This document shows positions 38,458-47,945 of a stretch of DNA of 64,000 bases, one piece after another; position 1 is the first letter of the stretch; each line of letters begins with the position of its first letter. The notes beneath the pieces are model-generated. The model was not told the origin of the DNA. It ran no database searches and saw only the letters and a list, made by a program, of their open reading frames with translations. The position numbers were made by a program, and so were the translations under genes. This stretch comes from Demequina subtropica. Its GTDB lineage: Bacteria > Actinomycetota > Actinomycetes > Actinomycetales > Demequinaceae. The stretch is taken from assembly GCF_000971235.1 (NCBI RefSeq), contig NZ_BBMB01000006.1, positions 1-64,000 of the forward strand. Reading direction: 5' to 3'.

Positions 38458-40749
38458 CTAGCGTGCCACGGGGTCCCGACAGCTCCTGACCAGCACGGGC
38501 GCGCCGTCGCGCTCGCCGAGCACCACGTCGCCGCACAGATCCGTCCGCAGGACCACGGCGCCGTTCTCACCGTAGAGCGCGAGCGCCTCCGGCGAGGGAT
38601 GGCCGTAGTCGTTGCCCTCCCCCACCGACACGAGCACGACCGGCGCCGCGATCGCCCGGACGAGCGCCGGATCCTGCGTGGCTGAGCCGTGGTGCGCGGC
38701 CTTCACCACGTCGACGCCCGCGAACGTCGCGGTGCGCACGAGCCTGTGCTGCGCGTCCCGCTCGACGTCCCCGAGCGCCACCGTCACGAGCCCGTCCGCC
38801 GCGATCCGCACCACGGTCGACGAGTCGTTGACCTCGGTGCCGTCCCTCCCTCGCGGCGGCGGCCCCGACTGCAGCGCCTCGACCGTCACCGAACCTTGCG
38901 CCCAGGCGAGCCCGGCGGCAGGCTCGTCTCCAGGCACGTCGGCGAGCGCGGCCCGCGTGGCGACCGAGGGGCTCGGCGGGGGCCACGCGCGCGTCACCTC
39001 GACGGCGTCGAGTACCGCCCCGAGCCCGCCCGTGTGGTCCGCGTGCTCATGCGTGAGGATCAGCAGGTCGACGCGCGACACCCCGATCCGGTCGAGGCAC
39101 GTCGCGGCCGCGTCGCCGACGGACCCCACGTCGACCATCACCACGGCGCCGCCACCGTGCACCACGAGCGCGTCGCCCTGCCCCACATCGCAGGCCACCA
39201 CCGTCCACCCTCCGATCGCGCCGCCGAGCCGCTCGGGGAGCCACCGCGCGGGCGCATGCGCCGCCGCGGTCGCGACGAGAGCGAGGACCGCCGCCGCCCG
39301 CCTGCCGCGGGTCGAGCGCGCGGTCCACACCAGGGCCGCGCACGCCAGCGCGCCGAGCACGATGCCGCGCACCCCCGTCGCGGACGGCCAGCCTCCGCCC
39401 GGGACGAGCGAGAAGGCGCGCGCCGCGACCACCACGGGCCACGCGCACCAGGCGGCGGCTGACGCCAGCGCCGCGGCGACCGCCGGCACGGGGACGGCGA
39501 GCACCAGCGCGAGCGCGCCGAGCAGCGTCACGGGGACCGCGAACGGCGCCGCTGCCGCGTTGGCCGCGACGGCCCACGGCCCCACGGAGGCGTCGACCGC
39601 GGCCAGCACGGGCAGGCAGGCCGCCTGCGCGGCCAGCGTGACGGCAGCGGCGTCGGCCAGGGGCGCCGCGACCCGACGTCGCAGGCGTGCCGCGAGCGCG
39701 GGCGCGAGCTGGGTGATCGCGGCCACGGCGGCCACGGACAGGGCGAGGCCCGCGTCGCGCGCCAGCTCGGGTCGCAGCAGGATGAGGGCGATGACGGCCG
39801 CGGAGAGCGCGGGCATGGGCTGTCCCCGCCGACCGGCGACGAGCGCGCCCGCCCCGATGCCCGCCATCGCGAGCGCGCGCAGCACCGAGCCGCCGCCAGT
39901 GACCGCGAGGGCGAACGCGCCGCATGCGGACACCGTGACCGCCGCGACCACGAGCGGCGCCGCACGCATCCGCCGCAGCGAGGCCCCGATCGCGGCCGCG
40001 AGGATCGCGAAGTGGGCGCCGGAGACCGCCGTCAGGTGCGCGAGCCCGGCCGTGCGCATCTGCCCGACCACCTCCTGCGGGATGCGCGAGGTGTCGCCCA
40101 GCACCATCCCGGCGACCACCGCGCCGGCCGTTCCCCTGCCGTCGAGGATCCCGAGGAACCGGGTGCGCGCCGTCTCGAGCGCCGCACGCCAGCCTGTCGG
40201 CGGCGTGGAGCCGACCATCTCCCCCGCGAGCAGGGCGTCGACGCTGCCGGGGCCCGCCGGCGCCACGACCCCCGTCGCACGCGCGTGCGCACCTCGTACC
40301 GGTGCGCCGTCCGCGTCGGTCACCACCACCACGAGGCCGCCCGCGGACCGCCACGGCTCGCCCGCCGGGCGCCACGCCTCGACCGTGATGCGCACGGCCA
40401 CGCGCGGCTCTGACGACGCCGATGCGACGGCCCTGACCTCGGTGACGCCGCCCGCGATCGCTTGAGCACGGCCCTCGTGCGCAGGGATCCACGCGCGCGC
40501 CTCGACCGCCGCCGAGGTGCTGAGCGCCGCGGCCGTCGCACCGACCGCGGCGAGCGCGAGGAGGGGCGCCACGCCCTCCCTCGCGGTCCCGCACCGGACC
40601 CGGCGGGCCATCGCGACGCCCGCGACCACGCAGCACCCCAACGCCACCGACGCGGCGGCCCTCCCGCCTGCGTGCCACGCCGTCAGCGAGACCGCCCACA
40701 CCGCGCACGCGGTGGGCACGAGACGCAGGTCGCCCCACCCGTCGCTCAC
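38458..40749 (-). CDS. comEC: DNA uptake channel ComEC/Rec2
   Basis: This 763-residue polytopic protein has an N-terminal DUF4131-like part and the competence domain with about ten helices (H-L-T-A-V-S-G-A-H-F-A-I near residue 250). A C-terminal metallo-beta-lactamase domain has T-H-E-H-A-D-H-T-G-G and H-H-G-S. It would carry single-stranded DNA across the membrane and may degrade the other strand. GTG 40749 overlaps the comEA stop. Having comEC does not by itself prove transformability; no other late competence genes are in this window. Confidence 0.93.
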   Translation of the reverse strand: MSDGWGDLRLVPTACAVWAVSLTAWHAGGRAAASVALGCCVVAGVAMARRVRCGTAREGVAPLLALAAVGATAAALSTSAAVEARAWIPAHEGRAQAIAGGVTEVRAVASASSEPRVAVRITVEAWRPAGEPWRSAGGLVVVVTDADGAPVRGAHARATGVVAPAGPGSVDALLAGEMVGSTPPTGWRAALETARTRFLGILDGRGTAGAVVAGMVLGDTSRIPQEVVGQMRTAGLAHLTAVSGAHFAILAAAIGASLRRMRAAPLVVAAVTVSACGAFALAVTGGGSVLRALAMAGIGAGALVAGRRGQPMPALSAAVIALILLRPELARDAGLALSVAAVAAITQLAPALAARLRRRVAAPLADAAAVTLAAQAACLPVLAAVDASVGPWAVAANAAAAPFAVPVTLLGALALVLAVPVPAVAAALASAAAWCAWPVVVAARAFSLVPGGGWPSATGVRGIVLGALACAALVWTARSTRGRRAAAVLALVATAAAHAPARWLPERLGGAIGGWTVVACDVGQGDALVVHGGGAVVMVDVGSVGDAAATCLDRIGVSRVDLLILTHEHADHTGGLGAVLDAVEVTRAWPPPSPSVATRAALADVPGDEPAAGLAWAQGSVTVEALQSGPPPRGRDGTEVNDSSTVVRIAADGLVTVALGDVERDAQHRLVRTATFAGVDVVKAAHHGSATQDPALVRAIAAPVVLVSVGEGNDYGHPSPEALALYGENGAVVLRTDLCGDVVLGERDGAPVLVRSCRDPVAR

Positions 40750-41549
40750 GGGATGGCCAGCTCGGCGATGCCGGCCACGAGCGCGGGTCCCACGCCCGAG
40801 ACGCGCGCGAGGTCGTCAAGCGTGAGGAACGGACCGTTGGCCTCCCTGTCGGCGACGATGCGCGCCGCGAGCACCGGGCCGATTCCGGGCAACGTCTCGA
40901 GGGCGGCCGCGTCGGCGGAGCTGAGGCTCACGGGTGCGCCCTCCGCGCCGCCGCCCGCCGCCGGCGCCCCGTCCTCGCCGAGCGCCGCGACGATGATGTG
41001 CTCGCCGTCGATCACGGGCCGCGCAAGGTTGACCGAGGACTCGTCCGCCTCGGGCGCGAGCCCGCCCGCGCCCGCGACCGCGTCGACCACGCGGCCGCCC
41101 GCGGCCACCGAGACGAGGCCGGGCTCCGCCACGGCACCGCTGACGTGCACCACGGCGAGCGGCTCCGCCGGAGCCGTCGCAGCGACCTCAGGCGTGGCTC
41201 CCGGGGACGCCGCCGCGCCCGGCGACGCCGTGGGCACGAGCGCGGTCACCTCGGCGCCCCGCAGCCCCCACCACGCCAGCACCCCGAGCAGCGCGAGGAC
41301 GGCCGCGGCCGTGGCTGCGGTGCGCGCGTCGAGGCGCCAGCGCGTCGGACGGGGCTCGGGCGGCTCGGTCCCGTGGCTCGCGGCGTAGGCGGTCGCGGCC
41401 GCCCGTCGCACCCCCTCGGACCATCGTGCGCGCACGTCCTCAGGCGACGATGCGCGCACGTCTTCAGGCGACGAAGCGCGCACGTCCTCAGGCGACGAAG
41501 CGCGCACGTCCTCGGGCGACGATGCGCGCGTGCCGGGCGAGGGATCCAT
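40746..41549 (-). CDS. comEA: ComEA-like DNA-binding protein with an octapeptide repeat N-terminus
   Basis: This 267-residue protein has a cytoplasmic N-terminal region with four copies of A-S-S-P-E-D-V-R (residues 9-40) and one helix at about 80-98. An SLBB domain (H-V-S-G-A-V-A-E-P-G, about 135-185) and a C-terminal helix-hairpin-helix DNA-binding domain (L-E-T-L-P-G-I-G-P-V-L-A, about 205-265) follow outside the membrane. It captures duplex DNA for ComEC. The octapeptide repeat is not a known ComEA feature and looks like a recent 24-bp expansion. Confidence 0.92.
   Translation of the reverse strand: MDPSPGTRASSPEDVRASSPEDVRASSPEDVRASSPEDVRARWSEGVRRAAATAYAASHGTEPPEPRPTRWRLDARTAATAAAVLALLGVLAWWGLRGAEVTALVPTASPGAAASPGATPEVAATAPAEPLAVVHVSGAVAEPGLVSVAAGGRVVDAVAGAGGLAPEADESSVNLARPVIDGEHIIVAALGEDGAPAAGGGAEGAPVSLSSADAAALETLPGIGPVLAARIVADREANGPFLTLDDLARVSGVGPALVAGIAELAIP
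41430..41525 (-). repeat. 24-bp tandem repeat in comEA, four units
   Basis: Four in-frame 24-bp units encode A-S-S-P-E-D-V-R. Two units contain CGACGATGCG and two CGACGAAGCG, one and two mismatches from the dispersed 10-mer GGACGATGCG. The near-identity of units suggests slippage-driven copy-number change. Confidence 0.9.
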
Positions 41550-41665
41550 GCAGGCACGCTAGGCCTCGGGCCGCGCAGGGACGCGACGCAGCCGACGCCC
41601 TGGGGAACCCCTCACACCGCGGACGGCACGGGCACATCGGTTCCCGGCGCCCGGGCCCCGGCCGA

Positions 41666-42514
41666 TCAGCCGGGCAGGTCGGAGACGACCGCGGAGAGCG
41701 TCCCGGGTCCCGCGTGCGCGGCGAGCACCGCGCTCACCTGGCCGATCACCACCGGCGCGACCTGCGGGTGCCGCGACTCGATCTCGCGAGCCATCGCGAC
41801 CGCCGCATCGTCCACCCCGACTCCCATGACCGCGACCGCGGGACGGGAGCAGCGCGCCACCGCCTCATCGACCGTGGCGTGCAGCGCGGCGCGCGCGCGG
41901 GCGAGGCTGCGCACGCGCGACGCGACGATCACCTCGCCGTCGACCACCTCGAGCACGGGCCGGATCCCGAGCACCTTCCCCACCGCGGCGACCGCAGGGC
42001 CGATCCTGCCGCCCCGACGCAGGTGGTCGAGCGACTCGACCGAGAAGACGCAGCGGGCCGTGGCGGCCGCGGTGCGCGCCGCGTCGGCGACGCGTTCCAC
42101 GGTGCCGCCCGCGAGCGCGGCCTGGGCCGCGGCGATCGCCGCGAACCCCATCGCCATCGCGACGGTGCGGGTGTCGACCACCTCGACGCGGACGAGCGAG
42201 CGCGCCGCGGCGGCGCGCGCCGCCTCCGCCGTCCCCGACAGCGTGCCCGCGAGGGTCAGCAGGACGATGCCCTCGGCGCCGTCCGCGACGGCCGCGGAGA
42301 TCGCCGTGTCGAACGCCACCGGCGTGGGCTGCGACGTGGTGAGGGCCTCCCCCGCGCGCAGCCGCGCCACCACGTCATCGTGCCCGATGCCGATGCCCTC
42401 GGCCCACGACTCGTCGCCGACCATCACCTGGAGCGGGACCACGGCGATCCCCCACCGCGCGGCAAGCGCGGGTGGCAGGGATGCCGCGGAGTCGGCGATG
42501 ACGGCGACGGTCAT
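41666..42514 (-). CDS. DegV-family fatty-acid-binding protein
   Basis: This 282-residue protein has the DegV pattern: V-A-V-I-A-D-S-A-A-S-L at the start, T-T-S-Q-P-T-P near residue 59-65 (fatty-acid carboxylate site) and V-F-S-V-E-S-L-D-H-L-R-R-G-G-R-I near 155-170. DegV (FakB-like) proteins bind a fatty acid for phosphorylation by a FakA kinase, none of which is in this window. ATG 42514. It lies between leuS and comEA, as in many actinobacteria. Confidence 0.93.
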   Translation of the reverse strand: MTVAVIADSAASLPPALAARWGIAVVPLQVMVGDESWAEGIGIGHDDVVARLRAGEALTTSQPTPVAFDTAISAAVADGAEGIVLLTLAGTLSGTAEAARAAAARSLVRVEVVDTRTVAMAMGFAAIAAAQAALAGGTVERVADAARTAAATARCVFSVESLDHLRRGGRIGPAVAAVGKVLGIRPVLEVVDGEVIVASRVRSLARARAALHATVDEAVARCSRPAVAVMGVGVDDAAVAMAREIESRHPQVAPVVIGQVSAVLAAHAGPGTLSAVVSDLPG

Positions 42515-42548
42515 GGCGTCACCTTAGCGAGGCCTCGCCCCGCGGTGG

Positions 42549-45050
42549 TCACGCCGTGACGATGTTGACCAGGCGCGGCGCCTTCACGATGACGGTGCGG
42601 ATGCCCTTGTCGCCGATGGCGCGCTTGGCGCCGTCGGTGGCGAGCGCGAGCTCGCGGAGCTCGTCCTGGCCGATGCCGGGGGTCACCTCGAGACGGTCGC
42701 GCACCTTGCCCATGACCTGGACGATGCACGTGACCGTGTCCTCGACCAGCAGCGACTCGTCGACGGCCGGGTAGGTGGCGAGAGCGACGTCCTCGTGCCC
42801 GAGCATCGCCCACATGTCCTCGGCCGCGTACGGCGCGAACAGGCTCAGCAGGATGGAGACCACCTCGGCCGCCTCGCGCACGGCGGGGTCGGCCGGGCCG
42901 GCGCCGCTGTCGATGACCTTGCGCGTCGCGTTGACCAGCTCCATGGTGCGGGCGACCACCACGTTGAACTTGAAGCCCTCGACCAGCTCCTGGGAGTCGT
43001 GCAGCGTGCGGTGCGTGATCGCGCGCAGCGCCGCGTCGCCCGTGGACGGGTCGACCCCCGGCTCGGACGTGACGTCGCGGGCCAGGCGCCACGCGCGGGC
43101 GAGAAACTTGGCCGAGCCGGCGGGCGAGACGTCCGCCCAGTCGATGTCGTCCTCCGGCGGGCCCGCGAAGGCCATGGTGAGGCGCACCGCGTCGACGCCG
43201 AACTCGTCGAGCTGCTCCGACAGGCGCACCAGGTTGCCGCGCGACTTCGACATCGCGGAGCCGTCCATCTGCACCATGCCCTGGTTGAGCAGCGCGGAGA
43301 ACGGCTCGTCGAAGTCGAGCATCCCCATGTCGCGCAGCGCCTTGGTGAAGAAGCGCGAGTACAGCAGGTGCAGGATCGCGTGGGTGACGCCACCGACGTA
43401 CTGGTCGACGGGCGCCCAGCGCTTCGCGTCGAGCACATCGAACGGGCCGTCGGTCTTGGCCGGGTCGAGGTAGCGCAGGAAGTACCACGACGAGTCCACG
43501 AAGGTGTCCATGGTGTCGGTGTCGCGCAGGGCCGCGCCGCCGCACGACGGGCACGTCGTGTTGACCCAGTCCGTCGCCGCCGCGAGGGGCGACTGGCCCT
43601 TGGGCTTCAGATCGAGGCCCTCGGCGTCGGGCAGCGTGACGGGCAGCTGGTCGTCGGGGACGGGGACCTCGCCGCAGGCCTCGCAGTGGACGATCGGGAT
43701 GGGCGTGCCCCAGTACCGCTGGCGGGAGATCAGCCAGTCGCGCAGGCGGTAGTTCGTCGCCGCGTCGCCGGTGCCTGCCGCGGAGAGCTCCGCGGTGATG
43801 GCCGCGATCGCCTCGTTCTTCGCCATGCCGTTCAGCGAGCCCGAGTTGACGAGCGTGCCGTCGCCCGCGGCGGCGATGCCGGTCTCGGCCGGGTCGCCGT
43901 AGGCCTGCCCGTTCTCGTCGGTGCAGTCGAGGACCACGCGGACGGGCAGGTCCATCGCGCGGGCGAAGTCGAGGTCGCGCTGGTCGTGCGCGGGCACGGC
44001 CATGATCGCGCCGTGGCCGTAGTCCGCGAGCACGTAGTCGGAGGCCCAGATGGGCAGGCGCTCGCCGTTGACGGGGTTGATGCCGTAGCGCTGCAGGAAC
44101 ACGCCCGTCTTGGGACGGTCGGTCGCGAGGCGGTCGATCTCGTTCTCGCCCTTGACCTTCTCGACGTAGGTCGCGAACTCGGCCTGGGTCGCCTCATCGG
44201 CGCCAGTCGCGAGCTCGGCGGCCAGGTCGGAGTCCGCCGCCACGACCATGAAGGTCGCGCCGTGCAGGGTGTCCGGGCGGGTCGTGTAGATGGTGATGGG
44301 CTCGTCGCGGCCCTCGATCTCGAAGGTCACGTCGGCGCCCTTCGAGCGGCCGATCCAGTTGCGCTGCATCGCGATGACCTTGTCGGGCCAGCTGCCGCGC
44401 AGGGTCTCGAGGCCGTCGAGCAGCTCATCGGCGTACTCGGTGACCTTGAAGTACCACTGGTTGAGCTTCTTCTTGGTGACCGGGGTGTCGCAGCGCTCGC
44501 ACAGGCCGCCCACGACCTGCTCGTTCGCCAGCACCGTCTGGTCCTTGGGGCACCAGTTGACGTTCGAGTGCTTGCGGTACGCGAGGCCGCGCTCGAACAT
44601 GCGCGTGAAGATCCACTGGTTCCAGCGGTAGTAGTCCGGGCGGTGCGTCATGAGCACGCGGTCCCAGTCGAACGAGCACGCGTAGCGCTTCATCGACGTG
44701 AGCTGCTGCGCGATGTTGTCCTCGGTCCAGCCGGCCGGGTCCACGCCGCGCTTGATCGCGGCGTTCTCGGCGGGCAGGCCGAACGAGTCCCAGCCGATCG
44801 GGTGGAGGACGTTGAAGCCCTTCTGCACCCAATGGCGCGAGATGACGTCGCCGAGCGCGTACGCCTCGGCGTGGCCCATGTGCAGGTCGCCGGAGGGGTA
44901 CGGGAACATGTCGAGCACGTACTTGGTGGGGCGCGCATCGTCCTCGCGGCCCGAGCGGAAGGGCTGGCGCTCCTCCCACACGGGGAGCCACCGGTCCTCG
45001 ATGGATCGGAAGTCGTAGCGGGCAGCCTCGGTCTCAAACGTCTCGGTCAC
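42549..45050 (-). CDS. leuS: Leucyl-tRNA synthetase
   Basis: This 833-residue class I synthetase has the HIGH-type motif [11 protein letters not shown] (about 50-60) and a zinc-type C-x2-C pair in W-C-P and C-E-R-C. The editing domain contains [12 protein letters not shown]. The C-terminal KMSKS appears here as [11 protein letters not shown] 45050 lies six bases after a TAGAAT hexamer, so the transcript may be leaderless. A GGACGATGCG copy codes Asp-Asp-Ala near the N-terminus, and another lies just upstream. Confidence 0.97.
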   Translation of the reverse strand: MTETFETEAARYDFRSIEDRWLPVWEERQPFRSGREDDARPTKYVLDMFPYPSGDLHMGHAEAYALGDVISRHWVQKGFNVLHPIGWDSFGLPAENAAIKRGVDPAGWTEDNIAQQLTSMKRYACSFDWDRVLMTHRPDYYRWNQWIFTRMFERGLAYRKHSNVNWCPKDQTVLANEQVVGGLCERCDTPVTKKKLNQWYFKVTEYADELLDGLETLRGSWPDKVIAMQRNWIGRSKGADVTFEIEGRDEPITIYTTRPDTLHGATFMVVAADSDLAAELATGADEATQAEFATYVEKVKGENEIDRLATDRPKTGVFLQRYGINPVNGERLPIWASDYVLADYGHGAIMAVPAHDQRDLDFARAMDLPVRVVLDCTDENGQAYGDPAETGIAAAGDGTLVNSGSLNGMAKNEAIAAITAELSAAGTGDAATNYRLRDWLISRQRYWGTPIPIVHCEACGEVPVPDDQLPVTLPDAEGLDLKPKGQSPLAAATDWVNTTCPSCGGAALRDTDTMDTFVDSSWYFLRYLDPAKTDGPFDVLDAKRWAPVDQYVGGVTHAILHLLYSRFFTKALRDMGMLDFDEPFSALLNQGMVQMDGSAMSKSRGNLVRLSEQLDEFGVDAVRLTMAFAGPPEDDIDWADVSPAGSAKFLARAWRLARDVTSEPGVDPSTGDAALRAITHRTLHDSQELVEGFKFNVVVARTMELVNATRKVIDSGAGPADPAVREAAEVVSILLSLFAPYAAEDMWAMLGHEDVALATYPAVDESLLVEDTVTCIVQVMGKVRDRLEVTPGIGQDELRELALATDGAKRAIGDKGIRTVIVKAPRLVNIVTA

Positions 45051-45056
45051 CCGAGG

Positions 45057-45062
45057 ATTCTA
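45057..45062 (-). promoter_or_regulatory. -10 element of a probable leaderless leuS promoter
   Basis: TAGAAT on the minus strand ends six bases before the GTG. This matches the spacing seen at znuA, and implies transcription starting at or next to the start codon. I see no clear ribosome-binding site for leuS. Confidence 0.5.
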
Positions 45063-45124
45063 CCGAGGGACGATGCGGGGCACGTCCGCGCGCGCGTGGC
45101 GCCTCCCGAGCGCATGGTTCCCGA

Positions 45125-45140
45125 TGTGACGTGGGTCACG
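45125..45140 (+). promoter_or_regulatory. CRP/GlxR-like binding site
   Basis: TGTGA-CGTGGG-TCACG matches the TGTGA-N6-TCACA consensus in nine of ten positions. It lies about 95 bp upstream of the CAP-domain gene, between it and leuS, where an activator or repressor could act. Confidence 0.5.
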
Positions 45141-45234
45141 TTCTCTCCACTCGGGGCTTGATCCGTGGGAGAAATGTGCCGATATCTCCCCTACGCGGGG
45201 AATCCGTGCCCGCCGCACCGCAGGAGGACCCCCG

Positions 45235-46020
45235 ATGCGACCCGTCACCCCCGTCCCCGCCCGCCGACTCATCCCCCTCGCGAGCCTCGTCGCGCTCGTC
45301 ACGGTCATCGCGACCACCGCCGTGCCGTCCCCACCCGCAGACGCCGCGACCAGCGCCGTCACGTCGGTGCTCGACCGCACCAACTCGTATCGGGCGTCCA
45401 AGGGACTCGCGAAGCTCCGCCTGCATCCGGTCATCGAAGACGTCGCGGTCGACTGGAGCAGCGTGATGCGCTCGAAGCGCTCGCTCGCGCACAACCCCCG
45501 CGTGGGCGTCGAGATGCCCGACGGGGCGCGCGCGAGCGGGGAGAACGTGGGCTACGCGTGCGGCTATGGTGGCGTCCAGCACAACGCGAACGCCGTGATG
45601 AGCGCATGGCTTCAGTCGTCGGGCCACCGCGCGAATATCCTCGGCAAGTACACCGACATCGGCATCGGCATCACCTACGACTCCGTGCGCGACTGCGTGT
45701 GGGCCACTCAGGACTTCGGCCGCTACACGACTCGCGCGACCGCCGTTCCGCTGTACAAGTTCACCGAGGCGCCGCGCGGGCGCATCTTCGGCACCCCGGC
45801 GGTGGGCCGCACGCTCACCGCGGCGCACGGCGACTGGAGCCCCAACCCCGACCGGTACCTCTACCGCTGGTACCGCGACGGTGTGCGCATCGTCGGAGCC
45901 ACGGACCGGCGCTACACCGTGACCAAGGCCGACAAGGGCCACACGATCACGCTGCGGATCTACGGCCAGCGCGACGGCTATCAAACCACCATCCGTGGCG
46001 CGCGGGTGAGCGTCTCCTGA
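45235..46020 (+). CDS. Secreted CAP (SCP/PR1)-domain protein
   Basis: This 261-residue exported protein has a signal peptide to about residue 38 (A-D-A-A). The CAP domain spans about 40-165 with N-S-Y-R-A-S-K-G-L, S-L-A-H-N-P, G-E-N-V-G and S-S-G-H-R-A-N-I-L; the conserved His and Glu are present. A C-terminal Ig-like repeat (about 180-260; A-V-G-R-T-L-T-A, then Y-R-W-Y-R-D-G) is typical of actinobacterial secreted proteins. Four Cys or fewer. AGGAGGA lies before ATG. Function of bacterial CAP proteins is largely unknown. Confidence 0.88.
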   Translation: MRPVTPVPARRLIPLASLVALVTVIATTAVPSPPADAATSAVTSVLDRTNSYRASKGLAKLRLHPVIEDVAVDWSSVMRSKRSLAHNPRVGVEMPDGARASGENVGYACGYGGVQHNANAVMSAWLQSSGHRANILGKYTDIGIGITYDSVRDCVWATQDFGRYTTRATAVPLYKFTEAPRGRIFGTPAVGRTLTAAHGDWSPNPDRYLYRWYRDGVRIVGATDRRYTVTKADKGHTITLRIYGQRDGYQTTIRGARVSVS

Positions 46021-46092
46021 CGCGCCCGAGCCTTCCGCAGCCTCCCGTGGCACCATGGACAGGGAGTCGCCAACCGCGGAGGGAGGCCGCCG

Positions 46093-47943
46093 ATGGAGTC
46101 CGCTCGACCCGAGGGTCTCGCTCGCCGCGTCACCCTCGGCCTGGGAACCGCGGCGCTCGGCCTCGCCCTCGCGACGACGACGGGCACGGGAGCGTCGGCC
46201 GCCGAGGCCTCCCCGGCCCCCTCGCCTACCCAGGAGTCCGCCGGCGCGGAGACGGACGCTCAGGACGCGGCGATCGCCGAGGCCGCTGCGCCGGAGCCCG
46301 CAGCCGAGCCCGAGCCGACCGCGGAGCCCGAACCCGCCGCGACCACCGAGCCTGAGCCCACGATCGCCCCGGAGCCCGAGCCCGCACCGACGACGACCGC
46401 GACTCCGGACCCCTCCCCCGCCTCCGAGCCTTCGCCGCAGGCCTCGCCGAAGCCGAGAGCATCCGCGGAGCCGGACCCCGCGACGACACCCGCGCCCGCA
46501 CCCGCCGAGGCGCCCGCCGCATCGTCCGGTACGGGACCGGCCGCGGCTCCCCCGGCGCCCGCGCTCGCGCCGTACGACCCGACCGAAGCCGCGCTCATGG
46601 CCACGGGCCCCGCGCCGCTCGATCCGACGCGCTTCTCCGACGTCTCGGGCACCCTGGGCGCCGCGGACTACACGGCCTTCGCGGCGGACATCGTGTGGCT
46701 CGGGCGCGAGGGCATCGCGGCCGGCACGCCGGACGACGACGGCGACGTCGCCTTCGCCCCCGACGCGACCCTCACGCGAGGCGAGTTCGCGGCGTACCTC
46801 TACCGGCTCGCCGGCTCCCCCGCAGACGAGGTGCCCGCGGTGAGCGTCTTCGCCGACGCCCAGCCCGAGGACACGGAGTACGCGGCGCAGATCGCGTGGG
46901 TCGGGGCCCGGGGAATCGCCGCGGGCTTCACCGAGGGCGGCACCCGCGAGTTCCATCCGGACGCGCTGCTCACGCGCGGCACCGCGGCGCTCATGCTCCA
47001 CCGCTATGCCGGCCTGCCTGCCGCGCGCCACTCCGACCCGTACGTCGACCTCGAGGCGGGCACCACCCTGGACGATGCTGCGGCCTGGCTCGCGAGCCGC
47101 GTCGCGGCGATCGGCTGGGAGGGCGACGAGGGCCGCGAGTTCCGGGCCGACGAGCCCCTCACCAAGGGCGCGGTGGCGGCGATGCTCCACCTCGCGGTCG
47201 AGGCGGGCGTGACGTCCACCGCACCGGGCGACCGCATGCGGCTCGTCACCCCGGTGACGGTGGTGGTCGACGGCGCGGCCACCCTCAACCTGCGTGCGGG
47301 CCCGTCGCTCGAGGCCGAGGTGGTCGCGTGGGCGTCGCAGGACGACGAGCTCGAGACCACGGGCGCGGTGACGGGCGACGGCTGGGTGCAGGTCCTCGAC
47401 GACGACGGCCCGCTGTGGGCCTCGCTCGACTACCTCGCGCGGGACACGTCCGTCGCGCCGGATCTCTCGACCGCGGGCACCACGGTCGCGGCGCTCTCCG
47501 GCGTCTACGCGAACGGCGCGATCCCGGCCTCGGCGCTGTGCGCGCTGCCCTGGAACGGCGCGGCGCTGCTCGAGTGCGGCGCGGCCGCCGACCTCGAGCG
47601 TCTCGACGCGGCCTTCCACGAGCGGTTCGGCATCCACGTCCCGGTGGGCTCGGGGTACCGCGATCTCGCAGGTCAGTACGCGGCCCGCGCGAGCAAGGGA
47701 TGGTTGGCGGCGACCCCTGGGACGTCGAACCACGGCTGGGGCGAGGCGATCGACCTCGACGAGTCCGGGCTGCCGGGCGGCTACGGCGGGGCCGCCTACA
47801 CGTGGCTCGTCTCGCAGGCGCCCGCCTACGGATGGCACCTCCCTGCGTGGGCGGGCCCCGGCGGCGCGAAGCCCGAGCCCTGGCACCTCGAGCACGTGGC
47901 CGGGGACGCCGAGCAAGCCGCCGAGGACCCGGCCGGCGCGTAG
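46093..47943 (+). CDS. Exported D-Ala-D-Ala carboxypeptidase (VanY-type) with SLH domains
   Basis: This 616-residue protein has a signal peptide to about 36, then a Pro/Glu/Thr/Ala linker (40-160) with repeated E-P-E-P. Three SLH motifs (about 175-370; F-S-D-V, R-G-E-F-A-A-Y-L-Y-R-L) and an SH3-like segment (about 390-450; L-N-L-R-A-G-P-S) follow. A C-terminal M15 peptidase has S-N-H-G-W-G-E-A-I-D-L and W-H-L-E-H, supplying the zinc ligands. It would trim peptidoglycan stems at the cell surface, anchored by SLH. GGAGG is upstream. It follows the CAP gene and may be co-regulated. Confidence 0.88.
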   Translation: MESARPEGLARRVTLGLGTAALGLALATTTGTGASAAEASPAPSPTQESAGAETDAQDAAIAEAAAPEPAAEPEPTAEPEPAATTEPEPTIAPEPEPAPTTTATPDPSPASEPSPQASPKPRASAEPDPATTPAPAPAEAPAASSGTGPAAAPPAPALAPYDPTEAALMATGPAPLDPTRFSDVSGTLGAADYTAFAADIVWLGREGIAAGTPDDDGDVAFAPDATLTRGEFAAYLYRLAGSPADEVPAVSVFADAQPEDTEYAAQIAWVGARGIAAGFTEGGTREFHPDALLTRGTAALMLHRYAGLPAARHSDPYVDLEAGTTLDDAAAWLASRVAAIGWEGDEGREFRADEPLTKGAVAAMLHLAVEAGVTSTAPGDRMRLVTPVTVVVDGAATLNLRAGPSLEAEVVAWASQDDELETTGAVTGDGWVQVLDDDGPLWASLDYLARDTSVAPDLSTAGTTVAALSGVYANGAIPASALCALPWNGAALLECGAAADLERLDAAFHERFGIHVPVGSGYRDLAGQYAARASKGWLAATPGTSNHGWGEAIDLDESGLPGGYGGAAYTWLVSQAPAYGWHLPAWAGPGGAKPEPWHLEHVAGDAEQAAEDPAGA

Positions 47944-47945
47944 CG

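Noticed and set aside
41430..41525. A CRISPR array
   Set aside because: Units are contiguous 24-bp coding repeats without spacers, inside comEA.
44934..45077. A leuS leader peptide or T-box
   Set aside because: The start codon is only about six bases from a -10 element, leaving no room for a leader RNA; no T-box conserved sequence seen.
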